Below are positions 9,820 to 17,905 of a stretch of 64,000 nt of DNA, piece after piece. A program made the translations under genes and the position numbers. Numbering within the stretch: the stretch's first letter is position 1; each line of letters opens with the position of its first letter. This DNA comes from Brachybacterium epidermidis (lineage in GTDB: Bacteria; Actinomycetota; Actinomycetes; Actinomycetales; Dermabacteraceae): assembly GCF_015209585.1 (NCBI RefSeq), contig NZ_JADEYR010000005.1, positions 1-64,000 on the forward strand. The letters run 5' to 3'. The notes beneath the pieces are model-generated. The model was given only the letters and a program-made list of their open reading frames with translations, did not search any database and had not been told where the DNA came from.

Positions 9820-10561
9820 TCCAGCGCGAGAGCCCACCCAGGCCGCTGCCGGGCCGACACCGTCTGCTGCCTCGCACGAGGCCATCGCGGCCATCCCCGA
9901 GCCACCACCGTCCACGGCCCTCCCACCGGGAGCTCAGCAGGCCGTCCAGGCGGCACACGTACTGCTCGACGAGGCAGTGCGCGGCGGGAGCCGCCGGATG
10001 CTCGGGATCGCCGGGGCACCGGGGGCGGGCAAGTCCACCCTCACGGCACTGCTCGCCTCCCACCTGCCCGCCGGGTCCTGCGCGGTGGTGCCGATGGACG
10101 GCTTCCACCTGGCCGATGCGGCCCTGGAACGCATGGGCCTGCGCGACCGCAAGGGCGCCCCGGCCACCTTCGACGCCACCGGCTACGCGGCCCTGCTGCA
10201 GCGGCTGCGCAGCGCCCTAAGGCACGACCCGCCGGTGTGGGCGCCCATGTTCGAGCGCGACCTCGAACAGCCCATTGCCGGGGCCATCGACGTCCCTGGC
10301 GGCGTGCCACTGGTGATCACCGAAGGCAACTACCTGCTGCTGGACGAAGGCCCCTTCGCGCAGGTGAGGGCCCTGCTGGACGAGGTCTGGTTCGTCGAGA
10401 CGCCCGAGGACCTCCGGCACCACAGGCTGATCGCACGCCACGAGCTGTTCGGGAAGGACCCGCAGGCCGCCCGCGCCTGGGCACTGGGGCCGGACGAGTC
10501 CAACGCCCGCATCGTCGCCGCCACCCGAGCCCGGGCCGACCGGGTGTTCGCTCTGGTGTAG
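9809..10561 (+). CDS. P-loop nucleoside/sugar kinase (uridine kinase/pantothenate kinase-like)
   Basis: A 250-aa protein starting with GTG inside the end of the helicase gene (11-bp overlap). Residues 1-55 are Ala/Pro-rich and probably disordered. Walker A is GAPGAGKST, followed by VVPMDGFHLAD, TFDATGYAALLQRL, and the ITEGNYLLL segment of the CoaA/uridine-kinase branch. ARHELFGKD and ESNARIV near the C-terminus resemble the nucleotide-binding lid. The family phosphorylates pantothenate, uridine, or fructose-type substrates with ATP; which one applies cannot be decided. The overlap with a DNA-repair gene suggests only cotranscription. Confidence 0.85.
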   Translation: MPGDPAREPTQAAAGPTPSAASHEAIAAIPEPPPSTALPPGAQQAVQAAHVLLDEAVRGGSRRMLGIAGAPGAGKSTLTALLASHLPAGSCAVVPMDGFHLADAALERMGLRDRKGAPATFDATGYAALLQRLRSALRHDPPVWAPMFERDLEQPIAGAIDVPGGVPLVITEGNYLLLDEGPFAQVRALLDEVWFVETPEDLRHHRLIARHELFGKDPQAARAWALGPDESNARIVAATRARADRVFALV

Positions 10562-10600
10562 CAGCCGCGACCGACGGCGGGTCACAGGCAGCGCCCCGTC

Positions 10601-11098
10601 TCAGCGTCGCTGCACGGCCCTCACGAAGTCGGCCGAACGGGCGCGCAGCCCCGCGATCCGCTGCTCGCGGTGGTACTCCAGAAGCGCTGGGTCTGCCGTG
10701 CGCAGCTCCCCCGCGGTAGGGGCACGTCGCACGTTCCTCGAGCAGCCGAAGTCCGCACAGATGGCGGTGCCGATCGAGTTCCCGCGTCGGCCGGCCTCGC
10801 CTGCCAGCGGGGCCACGAAGGACGCAGCATGCACGCCGTCGATGACGTCCTGGCACCAGGCGCAGAGCATCTTCGTGGACGCCACTGTTGAACTCCCGCG
10901 CAGCAGGAGGCAGGCGAGCTCACCATCGACCTCGAGGGCGACGTAGTGCAGGAGTGGACGGCGAGCATCCTGCCAGCCCAGGTAGTCCCGCTCCTCCCAC
11001 GTGATCTGTGAGAGGTCGGGAAGGACGGCGCGCTTCGCGTCACCCTTGCTGATGTTGAGGAAGGAACTGCGGATCTGGTTCTCGGTCAAGGGGTTCAT
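10601..11098 (-). CDS. FBP-domain zinc-binding protein (FusB/elongation-factor-G-binding type)
   Basis: A 165-aa protein. The C-terminal half has the treble-clef zinc site CAWCQD ... CADFGCSRNVRR, the pattern of the FBP_C domain found in FusB-like proteins that bind elongation factor G and in a large actinobacterial family of unknown role. The N-terminal MNPLTENQIRSSFLN...RDYLGWQD also fits that family. The ATG at 11098 is preferred over the GTG one codon upstream because GAGGA lies 7 nt before it. The gene converges on the P-loop kinase gene with only ~40 bp between them. Confidence 0.85.
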   Translation of the reverse strand: MNPLTENQIRSSFLNISKGDAKRAVLPDLSQITWEERDYLGWQDARRPLLHYVALEVDGELACLLLRGSSTVASTKMLCAWCQDVIDGVHAASFVAPLAGEAGRRGNSIGTAICADFGCSRNVRRAPTAGELRTADPALLEYHREQRIAGLRARSADFVRAVQRR

Positions 11099-11223
11099 CA
11101 CGGGGTCCTCACGGCGGGCGTGCGCACATGCCCCATCCGTGGGGGGCTGCGCAGGAGAGAGATCAGGTCACGATGGCGATGGCGCGCGGGGGCACGCCCC
11201 ATCAGACCGAGGCGCACTGGAGC

Positions 11224-12132
11224 TCAGGCGATGATGCCGCAGAGCTCGTGGAACTCCTCCCCCGTCAGCTCCAGGCTCATGGCCTTGGCCGAATCGGTGA
11301 TCGACTCAGGCCGGCTGGCGCCGGGGATCGGGATCACGTGCTCGCCCAGGCCCAGCTGCCAGGCCAGCACCACCTGCTGCGGGGACACGTCGTGCGCCTT
11401 GGCGATGCGGGTGATCTGCTCGAACCGCTCCCCCACACCGCTGGCCCCGCCGCCCGTTCCGCCCAGCGGCGACCAGGGCACGAAGGCGATGCCGTTCTCA
11501 CCGCAGTGCTTCAGCTCCTCCCGGCTGGTCTGGAAGAAGGTGGGCGAGAACTGGTTCTGCACAGCCGCCAGGCCTCCCTCGCCCAGCACCTCGATCGCCA
11601 CGTCGATCTCCTCGACGTTCGCGTTGGAGATGCCGATCTCCCTGATCAGGCCCTCCTGCTTGAACGATGCCAGGGTCTCGATGCCCTCGGCGTACCGGAT
11701 GGAGCGATCCGGGCGGTGCCAGTAGTAGAGGTCGATGGCGTCGGTCTCGAGGTTCTTCAGGGACTTCTCCAGCGCGGAGCGGAGGTACTCGGCGGAGCCG
11801 TCCCGGCCCCAGGCCTCGCCCTCACCGCGCGTGATGCCGCCCTTGGTGGCCACCACCACCTGGGAACGGTCGCCGTCCCAGGTGTTCAGGGCGCCGGCCA
11901 CGATCTTCTCGTTGTGCCCCATGGTGTCCCAGGAGGGGGCGTAGATGTCAGCGGTGTCCAGGAAGGTGATGCCGGCGTCGAGCGCGGCGTGCACGGTGGC
12001 GCGGGCCTGCTCCTGCGGGGCGGCGTCGCCGCGGCCCTGGGACAGGGGCATCACGCCCATGCCGATCGGGGAGACGGTCAGGGATCCGATGCGACGGGTT
12101 GCGACGTTCTCGTGGGCTGCGGTGGTGGTCAT
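11224..12132 (-). CDS. Aldo/keto reductase
   Basis: A 302-aa TIM-barrel oxidoreductase. FLDTADIYAP contains the catalytic Asp and Tyr, VVVATKGG the Lys, and LYYWHRPD the His. IREIGISNANVEEI and VPWSPLGG are family signatures; the C-terminal PIPGASRPESI region binds NADPH. The family reduces aldehydes and ketones with NADPH, substrate unknown. A TAGGCT hexamer (plus-strand positions 12139-12144) ends 6 nt before the ATG, indicating a leaderless transcript, and is divergent from the GNAT gene. Confidence 0.92.
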   Translation of the reverse strand: MTTTAAHENVATRRIGSLTVSPIGMGVMPLSQGRGDAAPQEQARATVHAALDAGITFLDTADIYAPSWDTMGHNEKIVAGALNTWDGDRSQVVVATKGGITRGEGEAWGRDGSAEYLRSALEKSLKNLETDAIDLYYWHRPDRSIRYAEGIETLASFKQEGLIREIGISNANVEEIDVAIEVLGEGGLAAVQNQFSPTFFQTSREELKHCGENGIAFVPWSPLGGTGGGASGVGERFEQITRIAKAHDVSPQQVVLAWQLGLGEHVIPIPGASRPESITDSAKAMSLELTGEEFHELCGIIA

Positions 12133-12138
12133 GCTTCG

Positions 12139-12144
12139 AGCCTA
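12139..12144 (-). promoter_or_regulatory. -10 hexamer of a leaderless promoter for the aldo/keto reductase
   Basis: On the minus strand TAGGCT is followed by 6 nt and then the ATG at 12132. No ribosome-binding site lies between. Confidence 0.5.
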
Positions 12145-12339
12145 CGCATGGTGCGGTGCTGCGGGGACTGCTCGGTCCGAACGGTCGGGGCGGGGCCGGG
12201 TTGTCCTCGGGCCACGCGTTGCAGGATCGGCGTGGGCGCCTGGCCCCAGGCCCAGCCGTTCGCCTCACTCCAGCCCCAGGGCCCGCGCGGGTTCGGCCCC
12301 GAGCACGACCTGGACTCCGCACCGGGCACAATCGGGTGC

Positions 12340-12762
12340 ATGCCTGCTTTCCTCACCTCCGAGATCCCCGCTGGGAACGAGCTGCTCGCCCTGTACGACG
12401 CCGTGGGTTGGAGCACCTACACCGCTGACCCGGAGCGCCTGGTGCGTGCGATGCACGGATCCCACCTGGTCCTGTGCGCACGGGATGCGGGCACCGGCGA
12501 GCTGGTTGGGCTGGTGCGCACCGTCTCGGACGGGCAGACCATCGTGTACGTCCAGGACATCCTGGTCGCACCCACCCATCAGCGGGCAGGCATCGGTGCT
12601 GTGCTGCTGGACAGCGTGCTGCAGCGCTACGACGCGGTGCGGCAGCTGGTGCTGCTCACCGATGACGAGCCCGGGCAGCGCGCCTTCTACGAGTCCCGGG
12701 GCCTCACCGAGGCGCACGACATGGCCCCGCATCCGCTGCGGGCCTTCGTGCGGTTCATCTGA
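12340..12762 (+). CDS. GNAT-family N-acetyltransferase
   Basis: A 140-aa acetyltransferase. The core VYVQDILVAPTHQRAGIGAVLLDSVL carries the acetyl-CoA pyrophosphate-binding Q/RxxGxG/A motif, and DDEPGQRAFYESRGL is the usual C-terminal beta-bulge and helix. Substrate unknown. The start at 12340 is supported by a CACAAT hexamer 7 nt upstream (leaderless). It is divergent from the aldo/keto reductase. Confidence 0.88.
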   Translation: MPAFLTSEIPAGNELLALYDAVGWSTYTADPERLVRAMHGSHLVLCARDAGTGELVGLVRTVSDGQTIVYVQDILVAPTHQRAGIGAVLLDSVLQRYDAVRQLVLLTDDEPGQRAFYESRGLTEAHDMAPHPLRAFVRFI

Positions 12763-12911
12763 ACGCGCACCGGGGCGCGACGATCCCCGAAGCCGTCGGC
12801 CTCCGGGATCGCGACCCATCCCGGTAGCCTCGATGTCCAGCTCGTGGAACTCCGCGACGGTGGTGTCCAGCACTGCCTGGGAGGTCACCGCAGCCCTGCC
12901 CATGAGCGGCC

Positions 12912-12917
12912 TACGCT
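12912..12917 (+). promoter_or_regulatory. -10 hexamer of a leaderless promoter for the FGE gene
   Basis: TACGCT ends 6 nt before the ATG at 12924. This also supports the chosen start, which keeps the Cys-Cys motif at residues 11-12. Confidence 0.45.
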
Positions 12918-12923
12918 GGCCCT

Positions 12924-13934
12924 ATGCACACATCCGATGACTCGTCCCCTACGTGCTGTGCCGCCAGTAGGGAGCAGCTCGGCCCGGACACCGCTGCCTC
13001 CCAGGCATCGGCTGAGGGGACCGACAGCGCCTCCGTGGCCGCTCCCGTGCGTCGGGGTCCCGAGCACCCGCATGCCTTCGCGGCACCGTCCGAGCAGGTG
13101 CGCGCCCGCGCCCAGCACGCTGTGCCGATCGAGGCCGGTCCCTTCCGGATGGGAACCGAGGACTCCGACCGGAACCCCATGGACGCCGAGTCGCCGATCC
13201 GCGAGGTGGAGGTGGGCGCCTTCCGCATCGACCCCACCTGCGTGACCAACGCCGAGTTCGCAGCATTCGTGGACGAGACCGGGTACGTGACCGAGACCGA
13301 GGAGTTCGGCTGGTCCTACGTGTTCGGGGCGCTGCTGGAGCCCGAGGTGCGCCGCTCCTCGCCCAAGCCCCCGGGCACACCGTGGTGGAGGGCCGTGCAC
13401 GGCGCTCGCTGGGATGCCCCGGAGGGCCCCGGCTCGGACGCCGAGGACCGTGCCGACCACCCCGTGGTGCACGTCTCCGTGCGTGACGCGGAGGCGTTCG
13501 CCGCCTGGTGCGGGATGCGGCTGCCCCGGGAGGCGGAATGGGAGAAGGCCGCCCGCGGCGGCATCGACCAGGCTCGCTACGCCTGGGGCGATGACCTCAC
13601 CCCGGACGGTGAGCACCGCTGCAACATCTGGCAGGGCGCCTTCCCGGTGCGCAACACCCTCGAGGACGGGTACCTGGGCACGGCCCCGGTGCGGTCCTTC
13701 CCGCCCAACGGCTTCGGCTTGTACGAGGTGGCGGGCAACGTGTGGGAGTGGTGCAGCGACACCTGGGACGCGGGGCATGCGCCGTCGATGAGGGGTGACG
13801 TGCGTGTGATCCGCGGCGGCTCGTACCTGTGCCACGACTCGCACTGCAACCGCTACCGGGTGGCGGCCCGCCATGCCTCCGCCGTGGAGGACGCCAGCGG
13901 CAACAAGGGCTTCCGCCTGGCCGCGGACGCCTGA
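12924..13934 (+). CDS. Formylglycine-generating enzyme (sulfatase-modifying factor)
   Basis: A 336-aa protein close to the aerobic copper-dependent FGE of Streptomyces. Visible motifs are AGPFRMGTED, PTCVTNAEFAAFV, HPVVHVSVRDAEAFAAWCG, RLPREAEWEKAARGG, CNIWQGAFP, GNVWEWCSDTW and GGSYLCHDSHCNRYRVAARH. C303 and C308 in the last motif are the expected copper-binding active-site pair, so the enzyme should be competent. The known reaction oxidises the Cys of a CxPxR motif in sulfatases to C-alpha-formylglycine using O2. No sulfatase gene is in the window, so it would act in trans. The N-terminal 65 residues are not conserved FGE sequence and contain a CCAASR stretch resembling the FGE target motif without the proline. 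Confidence 0.93.
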   Translation: MHTSDDSSPTCCAASREQLGPDTAASQASAEGTDSASVAAPVRRGPEHPHAFAAPSEQVRARAQHAVPIEAGPFRMGTEDSDRNPMDAESPIREVEVGAFRIDPTCVTNAEFAAFVDETGYVTETEEFGWSYVFGALLEPEVRRSSPKPPGTPWWRAVHGARWDAPEGPGSDAEDRADHPVVHVSVRDAEAFAAWCGMRLPREAEWEKAARGGIDQARYAWGDDLTPDGEHRCNIWQGAFPVRNTLEDGYLGTAPVRSFPPNGFGLYEVAGNVWEWCSDTWDAGHAPSMRGDVRVIRGGSYLCHDSHCNRYRVAARHASAVEDASGNKGFRLAADA

Positions 13935-13942
13935 CCCTGCTG

Positions 13943-14020
13943 ACCGTCAGGCCTTGCCGTCACGCCGTGCCGTCAGGCCTGGCCGTCAGGCCTTGCGGTC
14001 AGGCGTTGCCGTCAGGCCTC
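13943..14020. repeat. 13-bp tandem repeat, six copies, overlapping a stop codon
   Basis: Six copies of a 13-bp unit (consensus GCCGTCAGGCCTT) fill the gap between the convergent FGE and hydrolase genes. Unit 6 (14008-14020) overlaps the last codons and the stop of the hydrolase gene, whose stop complement TCA is part of every unit. The repeat therefore looks like amplification of that gene's 3' end. Confidence 0.8.
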
Positions 14021-15310
14021 GCGGCGCCCCTTGGCCAGGTCCAGCAGGTGGTCCAGCACCACCTGGCCGCTGGAGCGCAGGCCGCCGTGCTCGTACTCGC
14101 TGGTGACCCAGGTGCGCAGGCGCGGCAGCAGGGCGGCGGTGGCCATGGAGTACTCGCGCGGCACGTAGGCGTCGTCGTAGTACACCGCCGCAGCACCCGG
14201 GACGTCCGCGGCCCGCAGGGCGTCCTCGTCGTACAGCCGCGGCCACGGGTGCTGGGCCAGCAGCTCGGCGGCCTCGGCCCAGACCTGCAGCTCCGGGTCC
14301 TCGGTGAACAGCTCGCGGTGCATGTGCTCGCCGGCCAGCAGCGTCGGGTCCTCGCGCACGGACCCGGGCATAGCGCGCTCAGCGGCCCAGTCCGTGACCG
14401 TGCCGTCGGCCCAGCAGGACTCGTGGATAACGGCGTAGATCGGGTTGCGGCCGCCGAAGGGCAGGGCGCCGGCCAGGTCGTGAGCGAAGGCCGGGGAGTC
14501 CGGGTCCAGGCCCAACAGGTAGTGCAGCTGCTCCTGGCCCTGGGAGCGTCCCAGCAGCATGCCGATGCGGCGCAGGCGCTCCACGCCCACCTGCTGCCCG
14601 CCGGGCAGGCGCAGGCGACCGGCCTCCGCGCGGTCCACCAGCACGCGCATGCGGTCGCGGTCGCCGGGGAAGCGGGCCCAGTGCCGCTCACTGCGGGCAG
14701 CCATGCCCTCCCAGGTGGTGCGGTACACGGACTCCATGTCCGGCCCCAGGGAGGGGATGCCACCGGTGAACAGGGCGGTCTCCACCGAGGCCGCGGCGGC
14801 GCTGAGGTAGCGCAGGGTGGTGAACCCGCCGAAGGACTGCCCCAGCAGGGACCAGGTGTCCACGCCCAGGTGCTCGCGCAGCAGCTCGGCATCGGCCACG
14901 ATCGCGTCGGCCCGGAAATGGGTGAGGTACTGGGCCTGCTCGGCGGGGGTTGCCTCCCGCAGGGTGGCGGCCCCGTCGATCGCGCCCTCGGGCAGCGCCA
15001 CATCGGGGCCGACGGGCGTGGAGCGGCCGGTGCCGCGCTGGTCCAGCATGATCACGCGGTGCTCGCGCAGGGCACGGACGAGCCAGGGCGGGCTGTCGGG
15101 GCCCACGCTGCGGGGCGCCTCGGAGCCGGGCCCGCCCTGCAGGTACACCAGGTAGGGGCGGTCGGTGCCCTCGGGGTCGGCGTAGATGCGGGCGAACAGC
15201 TCCAGGCGCACGGAGGCGGGGTCGGCGTGGTCCAGCGGCACGGGGAGCGTCACCTCGGTGACCTCGAGGCCGGGCAGGGTCCAGGTGTGCGAGCGGATGT
15301 CGGTGCTCAT
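14012..15310 (-). CDS. Alpha/beta hydrolase, proline iminopeptidase-like
   Basis: A 432-aa hydrolase. YLVYLQGGPGSEAPR provides the oxyanion hole, IMLDQRGTGRS is the proline-iminopeptidase signature, and LLGQSFGGFTTL carries the nucleophile Ser. A late EYEHGGLRSSG supplies the catalytic His. The family removes N-terminal residues from short peptides. The start at 15310 is chosen because GGAAGG lies 5 nt before it; the frame extends 19 codons upstream into the LacI gene without a better site. It is the last gene of the DeoR-LacI-hydrolase unit, 14 bp after the LacI stop. Confidence 0.88.
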   Translation of the reverse strand: MSTDIRSHTWTLPGLEVTEVTLPVPLDHADPASVRLELFARIYADPEGTDRPYLVYLQGGPGSEAPRSVGPDSPPWLVRALREHRVIMLDQRGTGRSTPVGPDVALPEGAIDGAATLREATPAEQAQYLTHFRADAIVADAELLREHLGVDTWSLLGQSFGGFTTLRYLSAAAASVETALFTGGIPSLGPDMESVYRTTWEGMAARSERHWARFPGDRDRMRVLVDRAEAGRLRLPGGQQVGVERLRRIGMLLGRSQGQEQLHYLLGLDPDSPAFAHDLAGALPFGGRNPIYAVIHESCWADGTVTDWAAERAMPGSVREDPTLLAGEHMHRELFTEDPELQVWAEAAELLAQHPWPRLYDEDALRAADVPGAAAVYYDDAYVPREYSMATAALLPRLRTWVTSEYEHGGLRSSGQVVLDHLLDLAKGRREA

Positions 15311-15324
15311 GGTTCCTTCCGTGA

Positions 15325-16476
15325 TCATGGCTCCTGGCAGGTGCTGTCCCCGGCGAAGAACTCCCATTCGAACACGTGGCGCTGCCCGGGGCGGTCACTG
15401 CGGTCCAGTGCACGCCCCACCACCACCTGGGAGATCCGCTCGAACACGTCGGCCACGCCGTAGTAGCTGATGGGCCCGTAGAACTGGGCCTCCTCGGGGA
15501 TGTCGCCGATGGCGATGATCTCCAGCTCCTCCGGCATCGTGATGCCCAGGTTCTGGGCTGCGGTCTGCAGGGCGACGGCCTGATAGCCGGTGTAGCAGAC
15601 CACCGCGTGGGGGGCGTTCTCGCCGCGCAGCCACTCCAGGCTCGAGCGGTATGTCTCGCGGCGCCCGGGCAGGGTGGAGTGCACCAGGTCCGGTGTCGGG
15701 CCGTCGCCGTGCTCCTCTGCGGCCTCGAGGAAGGCGCGGGTGCGGGCGGGGATCCGGGCGTCGGAGGCGGGGTCGTAGCGGTGCGGGACCAGCAGGTGCA
15801 CGCGGCCGTGGCGGGCCCGTAGTCGCTGGTAGGCCGAGCGGATCGCGGCCAGTGGGGAGGAGGAGATGACGTCGAAGCTCTCCGGCTCCATCCTGGTGGT
15901 GAAGGCGACGATGCCGGTGCTGGTGGTCTCGGCCAGGCGGCGCACCTTCTCGGGCCCGTCGGCCACGAAGTCCACGCTGGTCACGAAGGCGCTGTCGGCC
16001 GAAGCGCCCTGCAGGTACTCGTACCAGCGCTCGTCGGCCAGGATCAGGGTGGACAGGTCGTTCGGGAGGGCAGCGCTGCGCACCTGGCGGGCCAGGCTCA
16101 CGCCCCACGGATCGGCCAGGGTGCCCAGGGCCAGCACCACTCCCCCGCCGCGGCCGGTGCGCATGGCCTGCGCGGTGCGGTTGGGCACATAGTGCAGTGC
16201 CTCGGCAGCGGCGCGCACCTTGGCCTTGGTCTCCGGGGATCCGGAGGAGCGGCTGCCGCTGCGGCCGGAGAGCACGAAGGAGGCGGTGGCCACCGAGACC
16301 CCGGCCTCGCGGGCGACGTCGGCGAGGGGGACGGTGGCGCGCACGGGGCCGCCTCCGTTGGCGGGGCCGCTCCCGTTGGCCAGGCCGCTCCCGTTGGCCA
16401 GGCCGCGCCCGTTGGCGGGGCCGCTCCCGTTGGCGGGGCCGCGCCCGCCTGCACCTGTACGGCCGTTCGGGGTCAT
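15325..16476 (-). CDS. LacI-family transcriptional regulator
   Basis: A 383-aa repressor-type protein. Residues ~48-100 are the LacI helix-turn-helix and hinge (VPLADVAREAGVSVATASFVLS, then HYVPNRTAQAMRTGR). The rest is a periplasmic-binding-protein-like sensor ending with IAIGDIPEEAQFYGPISYY. The first ~45 residues are a Gly/Ala/Asn-rich repeat encoded by an 18-bp minisatellite and are not part of the usual fold. The ATG overlaps the DeoR stop as ATGA. Together with DeoR it probably controls the adjacent sugar ABC transporter; the inducer cannot be inferred. Confidence 0.92.
   Translation of the reverse strand: MTPNGRTGAGGRGPANGSGPANGRGLANGSGLANGSGPANGGGPVRATVPLADVAREAGVSVATASFVLSGRSGSRSSGSPETKAKVRAAAEALHYVPNRTAQAMRTGRGGGVVLALGTLADPWGVSLARQVRSAALPNDLSTLILADERWYEYLQGASADSAFVTSVDFVADGPEKVRRLAETTSTGIVAFTTRMEPESFDVISSSPLAAIRSAYQRLRARHGRVHLLVPHRYDPASDARIPARTRAFLEAAEEHGDGPTPDLVHSTLPGRRETYRSSLEWLRGENAPHAVVCYTGYQAVALQTAAQNLGITMPEELEIIAIGDIPEEAQFYGPISYYGVADVFERISQVVVGRALDRSDRPGQRHVFEWEFFAGDSTCQEP
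16345..16450. repeat. 18-bp minisatellite in the 5' part of the LacI gene
   Basis: Five full 18-bp units and a sixth degenerate one (consensus GGGGCCGCTCCCGTTGGC, 16345-16434 then 16435-16450). On the coding strand they give six-residue repeats of the type ANGSGP. The unit is a multiple of three, so copy-number change keeps frame. Confidence 0.8.
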
Positions 16477-17396
16477 CGGCCGCGCCCCGTCGTCTCGACC
16501 ACGTGCACGGTGACGCCTGCCTCGCGCAGCGCCTGAAGGGCATCCGGGTCAGCGGCGTCGTCGGTGACCAGCTCGTCGATCGCGTCCACGGGACCGATGC
16601 GGGCGAAGGCGTCCGCCCCCACCTTGCTGGAATCGGCCACCACCACCACGCGGGAGGAGCGGTCGATGAGGCGCGCGCTGATGTTGGCCTCGGACTCGTC
16701 GTGCGTGGAGGCACCGTCGATGGCGTTGACGGCGTTGATGCCCACGAACATGGTGTCGATGCGGATCTGCGCGAGGAGCTGCTCGGCCCAGCTGCCCACC
16801 AGTTCGTAACTTGACTCGCGCACCACGCCGCCGGTGACCACCAGCTGCAGGTGGCGGCGAACGGCCAGCTCCTGGGCGATGTTGACCGCGTTGGTGACCA
16901 GCACGGTGGGCCGTTCGGCGTCGCGGAACTCCTGGCGGGAGGCCAGTTCGTGGGCGACGGCGGTGGTGGTGGTGCCGCCGTTGAGGCCGATCACGCTGCC
17001 CGACCGCACGAGGTCCACGGCGCGTGCGGCGATCAGCTCCTTCTGCTGCGCGTTGCGGGAGGCCCGGTAGCGCATCGGCAGGGAGCGGGCGTCGGGGTTG
17101 GCGGAGGCGCCGCCGTGGCTGCGGATCACCAGCTGCTGATCGGCCAGTGCGTCCAGGTCGCGGCGCACCGTGGCCGGGGAGACGCCGAGCTCGGTGACCA
17201 GGTCCTCCACGCTCATGTGGCCGTGGTCGATGATCAGGTCGAGCACCAGGTCGAGGCGGCGCCTGCGGCCGCGGACACGACGGGCGCCGGTGGACTCCGC
17301 GCCCCGTGCCTGCCCGTCCGGTGCGCTGATGGCAGCCGCGGACCCTCTGGCGGAACGCCTGCCCCGGTGCGGCTCGGGTTCGACCGGGTCCGTCAT
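16473..17396 (-). CDS. DeoR/GlpR-family transcriptional regulator
   Basis: A 307-aa regulator. An N-terminal charged tail of ~45 residues is followed by the DeoR helix-turn-helix (LDLVLDLIIDHGHMSVEDLV, then LGVSPATVRRDLDALADQQL, IRSHGGA). The sugar-phosphate sensor domain has VIGLNGGTTTTAVA, VLVTNAVNIAQEL and ADSSKVG. Sensor-domain ligands are phosphorylated sugars in this family. The start at 17396 is supported by AGGAGG 7 nt upstream; an in-frame start at 17498 lacks one. It is the first gene of a DeoR-LacI-hydrolase operon and lies downstream of the sugar ABC transporter on the same strand. Confidence 0.92.
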   Translation of the reverse strand: MTDPVEPEPHRGRRSARGSAAAISAPDGQARGAESTGARRVRGRRRRLDLVLDLIIDHGHMSVEDLVTELGVSPATVRRDLDALADQQLVIRSHGGASANPDARSLPMRYRASRNAQQKELIAARAVDLVRSGSVIGLNGGTTTTAVAHELASRQEFRDAERPTVLVTNAVNIAQELAVRRHLQLVVTGGVVRESSYELVGSWAEQLLAQIRIDTMFVGINAVNAIDGASTHDESEANISARLIDRSSRVVVVADSSKVGADAFARIGPVDAIDELVTDDAADPDALQALREAGVTVHVVETTGRGR

Positions 17397-17574
17397 CCCC
17401 TGCCCTCCTGATCCTGCGCAGCCGTCCTTGGCCACACGCGGGCCACCCCGGGCATCTGCAGCACCGGGGATCAGCCGTGTCTTGCGTCCACGAATCATAT
17501 CCGCTCATCTGCGCGACCATGGCGCTTCCGCGCGGGATCGCTCAGGTTCGATCGGCGCACCACCCGCAATCTGG

Positions 17575-17611
17575 CTGATTGCTTTTGATTCTTTTATGCG
17601 CGCACAATCAG
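17575..17611. promoter_or_regulatory. Candidate DeoR/LacI operator region
   Basis: An AT-rich island in the 475-bp spacer. It has TGATT direct repeats 10 bp apart (17576-17580 and 17586-17590), an inverted CTGATT (17575) / AATCAG (17606) pair, and a central TGCGCGCA palindrome (17597-17604) with the CG centre usual for LacI operators. It lies ~180 bp upstream of the DeoR start. Confidence 0.4.
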
Positions 17612-17644
17612 CACGATGCAGCGCCTGCGGGGTGCCCGCCACCC

Positions 17645-17718
17645 CAGCACCTCGAGGTGTGCACAGCCAGCACCTCAAGGTGTGCACAGGCCGCCCCAGC
17701 ACCTCGAGGCGTGCACAG
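17645..17718. repeat. Three copies of a 22-bp palindrome-containing repeat
   Basis: Copies at 17645-17666, 17668-17689 and 17697-17718. Each holds CACCTCGAGGTG or a one-base variant (a 12-bp palindrome in copy 1), followed by TGCACAG. Regular spacing and variation between copies suggest a protein-binding array more than a random duplication. Confidence 0.65.
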
Positions 17719-17755
17719 TTGGCGGAATCGGACTCCGATAACGCCAACTGCGCAC
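17711..17755. terminator. 45-bp imperfect hairpin
   Basis: Arms GTTGGCG (17718-17724) and CGCCAAC (17742-17748), an inner ATCGGA/TCCGAT pair around a one-base centre, and outer pairing to 17711/17755 with one mismatch. It could end the permease transcript on the minus strand or be a binding site. No T-tract. Confidence 0.45.
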
Positions 17756-17834
17756 ACCTCGCTCGCGAAACCGCCACTCGCACGGGTGCAGATCGGCAGT
17801 GGGTCGACGAATGGGGCCCCGGCCGGGCCTGAGC

Positions 17835-17905
17835 AGGCCCTCAGCACTTCATGCCGGAGTACGCCAGGCCCTCAGCCCTTCATACCGGAGTGCGCCAGGC
17901 CCTCG
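17835..17905. repeat. 31-bp tandem duplication including the permease stop codon
   Basis: Units 17835-17865 and 17866-17896 (27 of 31 bases identical) plus a 9-bp partial third copy. The functional stop of the permease (TCA complement, 17872-17874) lies in the second unit; the first unit repeats the last codons and stop downstream of the gene. Confidence 0.75.

Noticed and set aside
16345-16450. Six 18-bp repeats as a CRISPR-like array
   Set aside because: Direct tandem units without spacers inside a coding region.
17645-17718. Three regular repeats as a mini CRISPR array
   Set aside because: Spacing between copies is only 1 and 7 bp, too short for spacers, and there are no cas genes; the units are palindromic.
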